Shown in pieces: positions 54,146 through 59,894 of a stretch of DNA of 59,894 bases; positions within the stretch are counted from its first letter, which is position 1, and every line of letters begins with the position of its first letter. The DNA comes from Prevotella sp. GTDB lineage: Bacteria > Bacteroidota > Bacteroidia > Bacteroidales > Bacteroidaceae. The notes under the pieces were generated by a model, which saw only the letters and a list, made by a program, of their open reading frames with translations, was not told the DNA's origin and ran no database searches. The stretch is taken from contig JAFUST010000002.1 of assembly GCA_017467535.1 (NCBI GenBank), positions 1 through 59,894 of the forward strand, given 5' to 3'. The translations under genes were made by a program, and so were the position numbers.

Positions 54146-54153
54146 TACCTTTG
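54146..54153 (+). promoter_or_regulatory. Integrase promoter, TTTG and TACCTTTG
   Basis: TTTG at 54122-54125 and TACCTTTG at 54146-54153 have 20-base spacing, like the two 68-bp modules. The ATG is at 54181. Confidence 0.8.
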
Positions 54154-54180
54154 CAAACGAGTTAAATAAAACAGATTGTT

Positions 54181-55710
54181 ATGGCACAGATAGAGCTAAG
54201 AATATCAAGCAAGGTACAAAAGGAAACTGGGATGTGCGAAGTACTCATCCGCTTCTTCCAAGGTACGAAGTTTAATACAAGGGCAAAAAGCGGTATTTTT
54301 GTCTCTCCTGAGTTCTTCGAATATTACATTGACAGAGATAAAACCGAAAAATTAGGAGTGAAGATACCTGGCAACCTGACTACTTCCACTACAGAAAAAG
54401 CCGACAAACATCATTACGTCTTACGACAGAGCGGTGTTATTGTTGTAAAACAACGACTTGAAACACCTGAAGTCAGATATCACCGTGAGCAGTCTGCCAA
54501 ATTGGATGAATTGAAGAAATTTATTATCGAGAAATACGAGGCAAACAGAGATATTCAAATGACGAGTGATTGGCTTCAATTAGTGATAGACAAATTTCAT
54601 AATCCAGTGAAATATGAGATCAAGCCACAACACAAAGGCTCCTTCTTTGAACTTGTAGAAGAGTATATCGAAAAACGACAGCTTGCCGAGTCGCATGCAC
54701 GTGTCTATCGTGTATTGTCGAGAGCCATTGCACGTTATCAAGGCTTTGTCAAGGCGACGGATATTGACAGGAGTAATTATGAATTTGATATAGATAAAGT
54801 TACTAAAGAGGATATAGAAGATCTTACCTACTATCTTCGTAACGAGAAAAAACTGTCCGACGAATATCCAGAACTGTTTAAGAAGCTCATTAACGAGTAT
54901 CCTGCTGCCATCAAAAAGGGACACAACTATCTTGAAGAAAGAGGTGACAATACCATTATCAAGATGCGGACCCGCTTAAAATCTCTTTTCTTGTTCTTCT
55001 ACGAAGAGGGATTAACAACCAACAGGCCATTTGACGGCGTAAAGATAGGTACGGCTAAGGTGGGAACTCCTATTTACATCACAATAGAAGAACGTAATAA
55101 GATTGCAGATACGAATCTTGAAGCAATATGGGAGACTATGGATAAGGATTTCAAGAAGAAATGCAAGATGCCCATCCAGACAATCGTAATGTGTAGGGAT
55201 ATATTCGTATTCCACTGTTTCATAGGATGTCGAGTTAGTGACCTTGTTAAGTTAACTCCCCAGCATATCAACAATGGAATTCTTGTATACACCCCACATA
55301 AGACAAAAGACGAGGGCGACGAACCCATTCAGGCTCGTGTTCCATTGCACGACAAAGCTAAAGAACTGATAGAGAAATATAAAGGCATGGATAAAAAAGG
55401 AAGGCTGTTCCCGTTTATTTCTGCTCAAAAGTATAACGACGCAATTAAGGCAATATTCACCATGTCAGGAATTACACGCAATGTGGAAGTACGCAACACA
55501 TTGACAGGAGAGAACGAAATCCGCCCTATTAACGAAATTGCAGCAAGCCACCTTGCTCGCCGCACATTCGTTGGCAATGCATACTTTAAAGTTTCCGACC
55601 CCAACTTGATTGGTAAGATGTCCGGTCATGTTGATGGTTCCAAGGCATTCAAACGTTATCGTAAAATTGAGGACGAGACACTGAAAAATGTTATTGACAT
55701 GATTGGATAA
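54181..55710 (+). CDS. int: Tyrosine recombinase/integrase
   Basis: A 509-residue integrase of the Bacteroidetes conjugative-element type, longer than phage integrases (~400). The N-terminal part is arm-binding, residues ~155-280 form the core-binding SAM-like domain, and the catalytic domain has Arg in CFIGCRVSDLV, the HLARR box, and HVDGSKAFKRYRK with the final catalytic Tyr. It would integrate and excise the element that begins here. Codon use is visibly more AT-rich than in the genes to the left. Confidence 0.93.
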   Translation: MAQIELRISSKVQKETGMCEVLIRFFQGTKFNTRAKSGIFVSPEFFEYYIDRDKTEKLGVKIPGNLTTSTTEKADKHHYVLRQSGVIVVKQRLETPEVRYHREQSAKLDELKKFIIEKYEANRDIQMTSDWLQLVIDKFHNPVKYEIKPQHKGSFFELVEEYIEKRQLAESHARVYRVLSRAIARYQGFVKATDIDRSNYEFDIDKVTKEDIEDLTYYLRNEKKLSDEYPELFKKLINEYPAAIKKGHNYLEERGDNTIIKMRTRLKSLFLFFYEEGLTTNRPFDGVKIGTAKVGTPIYITIEERNKIADTNLEAIWETMDKDFKKKCKMPIQTIVMCRDIFVFHCFIGCRVSDLVKLTPQHINNGILVYTPHKTKDEGDEPIQARVPLHDKAKELIEKYKGMDKKGRLFPFISAQKYNDAIKAIFTMSGITRNVEVRNTLTGENEIRPINEIAASHLARRTFVGNAYFKVSDPNLIGKMSGHVDGSKAFKRYRKIEDETLKNVIDMIG

Positions 55711-55767
55711 GTAGATTTAAGCGTTAACTATTATATAATAAGGTATAGTAATTTGAAGTATTTGTTG

Positions 55768-55775
55768 TAACTTTG
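55768..55775 (+). promoter_or_regulatory. -7 box TAACTTTG for the AlbA_2 gene
   Basis: The box ends seven bases before ATG 55783, giving a leader of a few bases at most. No clear -33 TTTG at the usual spacing. Confidence 0.65.
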
Positions 55776-55782
55776 CACGCAA

Positions 55783-57297
55783 ATGATGACAATAGAAGAA
55801 ATAAGGGCAGGGAAAGAAGGTCAGACGTTTGACCTGAAAAGCATACAGATAGATCCAAAGGCATTGGCTATCCCTATCGTGGCGATGGCTAATGCCGATG
55901 GTGGTATGTTGGCAATTGGCATATCAGACAAGACAAGAAAGATAGAGGGTGTTAACCAACATACTGCTAAGTTGAACGAGCTGCTCCGTGTGCCATTTGA
56001 TTTCTGCAATCCTACTATTCCTGTGACTTGTCGCTATATGGAATGCACTAACGATGAAGGCAATCCTGATAGTATTCTGCTGATGGATATTCCTGCCAGT
56101 CAGTTCCTTCACACAAATCAGGCTGACGAAGCCTATATCCGTGTGGGTGACAAGAGCCGCAAACTGACATTCGAAGAGCGGATGCAACTGATGTACGACA
56201 AAGGCGAACGCTCCTACGAAGATACGGCTGTATATGGCGCAACCATTGACGATATCAATATGGATGCCGTTGCTGAATATGCCAAATTGGTAGGTTACAG
56301 TAGGTCACCACTTGAATACTTACGAGAGAATAACGGTTTTGTCAAGACTAACAAGAAAGGTAAAGAGGATGTCAGTGTAGCCTGCATTCTGCTTTTTGGA
56401 AAGAACCCTCAGAACTTTTTCCCTCGCAGCCGTACCCGTTTCATCCGCTATGAAGGTGTTGACGAGAAAGTTGGCGCAGAGATGAATGTCATCAAGGACG
56501 TCATCTTTGAGGGAACCATCTTGAACCAGGTCAAGAAGACGATTGAGTTTATCGAGACTCAGGTTCGCGAGCATACATTCCTGGGACAACATGCTCAATT
56601 TGTGACAAAACGTGACTACCCAGAGTTCGTCATTCAAGAGATGACGGTCAACGCTTGCTGCCACAGAGCCTACAACATTAAGGGTACAGAGATTCAAATC
56701 AAAATGTTCGATGACCGATTGGTATTTGAATCCCCTGGCAAACTCCCAGGACAGGTAAAACCAAACAACATCAGACATACCCACTTCTCTCGTAATCCCA
56801 AGATTGCCGCATTCCTGAAAGCATATCACTTCGTTAAGGAGTTTGGCGAGGGGTTTGATCGTATCTGTCGTGAACAGGAGGCCAATGGTGCAAATGCTCC
56901 ATCCTTCAGAACAGACGAGTTCATCTTGAAAATTACCGTGCCAAAGGTCACAGAAAACGTGAATGTAAATGTTGCCAAGGTGAATGGAAATGGGCAAAAG
57001 GTGGATGAAAAGGTGAATGAAAAGGTGAATGGAAACGATGTAAAGGTAAATGCAAATCGTCATGGGTTGATACAAAAGTTGATAGAAAAAGCTATCAGCA
57101 ATCATGATAAGTTGACAGAAAACCGCATTACCATACTTGAACTAATGATAGACAATCCATATATATCTGTAGTAGAACTTGCAAAAGCTGTTGGAATTAG
57201 CGTTAATTCCATTATGCGTAATATAGATTATATGCGCGGCAAATACCTTCGCCGTGTTGGTCCGGATAAAGGCGGTTTTTGGGAAATAATTGAATAG
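55783..57297 (+). CDS. AlbA_2 (Schlafen-like) DNA-binding protein with GHKL-like and winged-helix parts
   Basis: A 504-residue protein. Residues ~1-130 are an AlbA_2/Schlafen-type domain (EGQTFDLKS, IVAMANADGGMLAIGIS, EAYIRVGDKSRKL). Residues ~270-380 resemble the ATP-binding region of such proteins (QEMTVNACCHRAYN, FESPGKLPG, EFGEGFDRI). A low-complexity linker rich in VN and KVN steps (~385-425) leads to a C-terminal winged helix (ISVVELAKAVGISVNSIMRNI). These proteins are regulators or defence-like cargo on mobile elements; the role here is not known. The following gene starts 18 bases downstream. Confidence 0.8.
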   Translation: MMTIEEIRAGKEGQTFDLKSIQIDPKALAIPIVAMANADGGMLAIGISDKTRKIEGVNQHTAKLNELLRVPFDFCNPTIPVTCRYMECTNDEGNPDSILLMDIPASQFLHTNQADEAYIRVGDKSRKLTFEERMQLMYDKGERSYEDTAVYGATIDDINMDAVAEYAKLVGYSRSPLEYLRENNGFVKTNKKGKEDVSVACILLFGKNPQNFFPRSRTRFIRYEGVDEKVGAEMNVIKDVIFEGTILNQVKKTIEFIETQVREHTFLGQHAQFVTKRDYPEFVIQEMTVNACCHRAYNIKGTEIQIKMFDDRLVFESPGKLPGQVKPNNIRHTHFSRNPKIAAFLKAYHFVKEFGEGFDRICREQEANGANAPSFRTDEFILKITVPKVTENVNVNVAKVNGNGQKVDEKVNEKVNGNDVKVNANRHGLIQKLIEKAISNHDKLTENRITILELMIDNPYISVVELAKAVGISVNSIMRNIDYMRGKYLRRVGPDKGGFWEIIE

Positions 57298-57315
57298 ACA
57301 AGAAAAAGATTGTAG

Positions 57316-58290
57316 ATGGATAACAAATATACATTTAAAGATTTTCTGGCAGACCTGAAGCAATGGCAGTCAGAGAATTTAGTGGAGTATTATAGATTCC
57401 TTGGTCTTTTAGGCCAAGAAGAGTTGCGTATCATGAACGTATTCTTTGCGTTAGTCAAGCAGATGTCGTTCCGAGTCCCCCGTCTGGTTGTAGAAGATGA
57501 CGTTAGAATTCCACATGAGATGGCAGACATCATCAAACGTTCCCACACCATAGAAAGAATGATCAATGCTATGGGTTACACAGACCCAGAGCCTTTCTTG
57601 ATGGCTCTGTTCTATTGGATCTACTTTGACCATAGTTATGAATGGATCTATTCAAAGATTAAGAACCCAATTCCTGGCTATAAACTTGGCATTCTCAAAC
57701 TTCCATTGAATTATATCGCCAACAAATATGTTGTGAAAAAGAGCTTGGAGGCTGGCGTACGCACAAAAGAAGATTGGAATAGGTTTTGGAATCTCAAAAC
57801 AGAAATGAAGACACTTCCCTACAATGAAGTGTTCGAACTTCTACCCAATGAGGTATTGCTGTTAGAGGACGGGAAAACAGATGATATTGAGAAGCTACCA
57901 GAACCCATCACTTTGCCCACAAAAGTATATAAGCCGCTGTCTGAGATTATCAATGTGCCCAACAGGGAAAGCAAGGAAAAACTCTTGAATAACATCCATG
58001 AACTGCTGAAGAAAAAGTCAACAGGCAATGACCTTGTCCTACTACTCATCGTATTAAAAGATATCATTATTGCGCCAGCTACCACTCCCGTCATAAGTAA
58101 TAGACTGCAAATGACAGAGTATAGAGAAGCGCTGGTCATGGAGTTCCCGGATTTGGCTTTTGTAAAGGCAAGAAATATCCAGTATTATTTCCATACGCTA
58201 TATCACAGAGATGCTAAAGGCAAACTGGTTATTGAGAACTCCTGGTTTACTCAGGAACTAAAGTTTTTTAGGGACGAGTTGCTTAAATAG
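57316..58290 (+). CDS. Unrecognised cytoplasmic protein, cargo of the element
   Basis: A 324-residue protein with no signal peptide. It is mostly helical by composition, with aromatic-rich segments such as FYWIYFDHSYEWIYSKI (~98-114) and a charged linker near 175-225. It is 18 bases after the AlbA_2 gene, so the two are probably an operon. It may belong to a DUF found on Bacteroidales conjugative elements (perhaps DUF6043, from memory, low certainty). No catalytic motif was found. Confidence 0.6.
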   Translation: MDNKYTFKDFLADLKQWQSENLVEYYRFLGLLGQEELRIMNVFFALVKQMSFRVPRLVVEDDVRIPHEMADIIKRSHTIERMINAMGYTDPEPFLMALFYWIYFDHSYEWIYSKIKNPIPGYKLGILKLPLNYIANKYVVKKSLEAGVRTKEDWNRFWNLKTEMKTLPYNEVFELLPNEVLLLEDGKTDDIEKLPEPITLPTKVYKPLSEIINVPNRESKEKLLNNIHELLKKKSTGNDLVLLLIVLKDIIIAPATTPVISNRLQMTEYREALVMEFPDLAFVKARNIQYYFHTLYHRDAKGKLVIENSWFTQELKFFRDELLK

Positions 58291-58376
58291 CATTGCGTTC
58301 TTTGCGTTATTTGCGCTTCTGACTGACAGCGCAAACATCTGCATTTAATTCACTTAGACGGTATTTAGAAAATTCG

Positions 58377-58413
58377 TACTTTTGCCCCCGATTTGAAATG
58401 AATCGAATCGGGG
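58377..58413 (+). promoter_or_regulatory. Promoter TACTTTTG followed at once by a leader hairpin
   Basis: TACTTTTG at 58377-58384 is followed by CCCCGATT (58386-58393) and its exact complement AATCGGGG (58406-58413). The transcript would begin with this stem. The HTH gene starts at 58476. Confidence 0.7.
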
Positions 58414-58475
58414 ACAAGTCGTTTTTATGCGATCATTCCCCACAAACGAATATAAACTTCTAAATATTATAAGGA

Positions 58476-58889
58476 ATGATTAAACCAAATGCTTTTGCAA
58501 AGGATGCCGACCAGGTTGGCTACTTTGAACCAAGTGAAGAAAGTGAGTTGTTTGCAAAGCGACTCGTGTCTGCAATCTCTAAGGGCGGTGACCACATCTC
58601 CCTTACTCTAACAGGGAAAGGTGCCATTGCCTTTGCCCGTGAACTCTCTGAGCGACTTCTGGCTGAAAAATCTCAAAAAGCTGAGAGTAATGTTGACAAC
58701 CAAGAAGAACTGATTCCAAAAAGCGAGGTCATGAAGATGCTGTCGGTTAGTTCTACGACTCTCTGGCTTTGGAACAACAACAAATACCTCCCGCAGATCA
58801 ATATCGGTCGAAAGGTATTCTATCGCGCAGAGGATATTCAGAAACTACGCAGAGGAAATACCAATGAAGATTCCGGTAGTAGTATATAA
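58476..58889 (+). CDS. Excisionase-like helix-turn-helix protein
   Basis: A 137-residue protein whose C-terminal third is an HTH_17/MerR-like domain (LIPKSEVMKMLSVSSTTLWL, then GRKVFYRAEDIQKL). The N-terminal part is unassigned. Proteins of this type act as excision or control factors on Bacteroidales elements. It lies upstream of parA with a 25-base gap. Confidence 0.75.
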   Translation: MIKPNAFAKDADQVGYFEPSEESELFAKRLVSAISKGGDHISLTLTGKGAIAFARELSERLLAEKSQKAESNVDNQEELIPKSEVMKMLSVSSTTLWLWNNNKYLPQINIGRKVFYRAEDIQKLRRGNTNEDSGSSI

Positions 58890-58914
58890 ATGTATAGTAT
58901 AAAATCATAATCTC

Positions 58915-59565
58915 ATGAGTAAAATTATTCTTTTCTCGAATATCAAGGGCGGTGTGGGTAAGACCACGCTATGCGCCTACTTTGCGGAGTACCTTTCTAT
59001 GAAGGGAGTCCCTGTTGTAGCCGTGGATGCCGATATTCAGGCATCTTTGTCCAGACATCGTGAGCGTGAGGTGGAAGCAGACCCGGGGCAGACTGTGCCC
59101 TGGGCCATCACCCGCCTCAATACACTTGATAGTAAGATAGTAAAAGCGGCTATGAATGAGTATAAAGAACAAGACGGCATTGTATTGACTGACTGCCCTG
59201 GCAATCTCAACGACAATAACCTCTCCATCCTCTATTCGATAGCCGACCTTATTGTCATTCCCATGTCCTACGATGTAGATACCATTGATGCGACAGGCAT
59301 CTTTGTTTCCGTCATCAGCCAGAAGTCATCTGCCCGCTTGGTTTTCCTGCCCAACCGCATCAACACCACAGAAGGCAAGGCACATGAGCGTGAAATGAGA
59401 GATGAAACCATCTCTGTTCTTGGCCGGCTTGGAACGGTCACGCCGAGAATCAAGCAGAGCGTGGTCATCAAGCGATACTCCACACTCTACCCTCTTGACA
59501 AATACCAGTATGCTGCCGTTGAGCATGCTTTTGACAGAATCATTGAAATCATCAATCAACTATAA
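58915..59565 (+). CDS. parA: ParA-type partition ATPase
   Basis: A 216-residue Walker-type ATPase. The deviant Walker A motif KGGVGKTT is at residues 11-18. AVDADIQASLS forms the A' region and VLTDCPGN the Walker B region. It is short, without an HTH, like the ParA proteins (TraA-like) at the front of conjugation modules. The next gene starts 4 bases after its stop. Confidence 0.9.
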   Translation: MSKIILFSNIKGGVGKTTLCAYFAEYLSMKGVPVVAVDADIQASLSRHREREVEADPGQTVPWAITRLNTLDSKIVKAAMNEYKEQDGIVLTDCPGNLNDNNLSILYSIADLIVIPMSYDVDTIDATGIFVSVISQKSSARLVFLPNRINTTEGKAHEREMRDETISVLGRLGTVTPRIKQSVVIKRYSTLYPLDKYQYAAVEHAFDRIIEIINQL

Positions 59566-59568
59566 GAC

Positions 59569-59894
59569 ATGGAACAGAAAAAAGTTATAAACCCGCTGCT
59601 TTCAAAGAACGTCAACGGGATCTCACTTGCAGAGAGTGTTACAAAGATAACAGGTGCAAACGCTGAATCCAATGGTAATGCTGCAGCCTTCCATAAGGAA
59701 AAGTCCGATTGGCATGCCGATGGTTGGAAGAAGTTCACCGAAGGACTGGAGGACTATACCGGTGTTAAGGGGCAGGGTGCAGCAGTCTGGCTACCCACAG
59801 AGGTTAAGAAACAGATAGAGCAACTTCGTGCTAACTCGGAGCGAAACATCCCTATCCGTGCTCTGGCAGCGGCTATGATAGTAGCCTTCATGGA
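59569..59894 (+). CDS. 5' part of a small element protein, possibly a ParA partner
   Basis: The first 108 codons are visible and the gene runs off the window. It starts 4 bases after the parA stop. A disordered N-terminus is followed by AVWLPTEVKKQIEQLRANS and IPIRALAAAMIVAFM, a pattern like ribbon-helix-helix partition or conjugation proteins (DUF3408-like). Assignment is tentative. Confidence 0.55.
   Translation, partial: MEQKKVINPLLSKNVNGISLAESVTKITGANAESNGNAAAFHKEKSDWHADGWKKFTEGLEDYTGVKGQGAAVWLPTEVKKQIEQLRANSERNIPIRALAAAMIVAFM

Larger units (their letters stand above)
53754..59894 (+). mobile_element. Left end of an integrative (probably conjugative) element
   Basis: After dsbD the composition turns AT-rich and the genes change to a tyrosine integrase, an AlbA_2 protein, an unknown protein, an excisionase-like HTH, ParA and a partial gene. 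Integrase first, then HTH and ParA, is a common order in Bacteroidales conjugative elements. The 427-base gap 53754-54180 holds two hairpins, a 41-bp palindrome, a dyad and iteron-like repeats but no believable gene. The right end and the exact left boundary are not visible. Confidence 0.75.

Noticed and set aside
53776..54275. Two overlapping open frames (84 and 110 codons) before the integrase
   Set aside because: They run through the terminators, the palindrome and the promoter, and have no ribosome site or similarity.

Overview
The window reads as chromosomal DNA of a gut- or rumen-type member of Bacteroidales, most likely Prevotella in the broad sense. The signs are Bacteroidetes -7 promoter boxes (TAnnTTTG, at least a dozen), a hybrid two-component regulator beside glycan-degrading enzymes, DUF2723 and rSAM/lipoprotein genes, BspA-like leucine-rich repeats, and the C-terminal tail (G-[IV]-Y-[IV]-x-N-G-[KR]-K) typical of secreted Prevotella proteins. 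No rRNA, tRNA or CRISPR array was seen.

Layout. (1) 1-8.6 kb: a SpmA/SpmB-type membrane protein; a tight operon of a DUF2723 GT-C-like glycosyltransferase, a NodB deacetylase, a radical SAM/SPASM enzyme and a lipoprotein with two YGxP motifs fused to a TonB C-terminal domain; then mnmA. (2) 8.5-30.9 kb: a rhamnogalacturonan-I (pectin) utilisation locus. An HTCS sensor-regulator is divergent from a GH2-like protein, a GH106 alpha-L-rhamnosidase, a carbohydrate-binding-like surface protein, a PL11 rhamnogalacturonan lyase, a GH43/GH28 gene split by a heptamer repeat, a duplicated-module secreted protein, a 56-residue peptide and a GH2 beta-galactosidase-like enzyme. No SusC/SusD pair is present. 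(3) 30.9-33.9 kb, minus strand: an esterase remnant, a membrane protein, an RHH regulator and an SPFH protein, then DUF2023 and flavodoxin. (4) 33.9-34.6 kb: a regulatory-looking region with a six-unit, 22-bp phased palindrome array. (5) 34.6-49.0 kb: four large secreted proteins in one apparent operon with cohesin-like and dockerin modules, including a scaffoldin-like Coh-ASH-Coh-ASH-Coh-Doc protein, an S8 protease with dockerin and a 2.3-kDa-residue-scale (about 2,320 aa) LRR adhesin. (6) 49.0-53.8 kb: a ThiD-like/AraC fusion with pdxS and pdxT, then dsbD. (7) 53.8 kb to the end: the left end of an integrative element, more AT-rich, with integrase, AlbA_2 protein, excisionase-like HTH and ParA.

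Two classes of small repeat run through the whole window. Tandem heptamers of consensus TRAnnAn occur at eight loci: between genes they usually lie in the orientation that carries stop codons and abut the next start, and inside genes they lie in the stop-free orientation. One heptamer array puts the GH43 and GH28 halves of a pectinase out of frame by exactly one unit. GC-rich palindromes are also inserted in frame in the GH106 and dsbD genes. The strongest candidates for undescribed biology are the cohesin/dockerin cluster, the heptamer switch, the rSAM/lipoprotein pair, and the apparently inactive kinase-AraC regulator of PLP synthesis.
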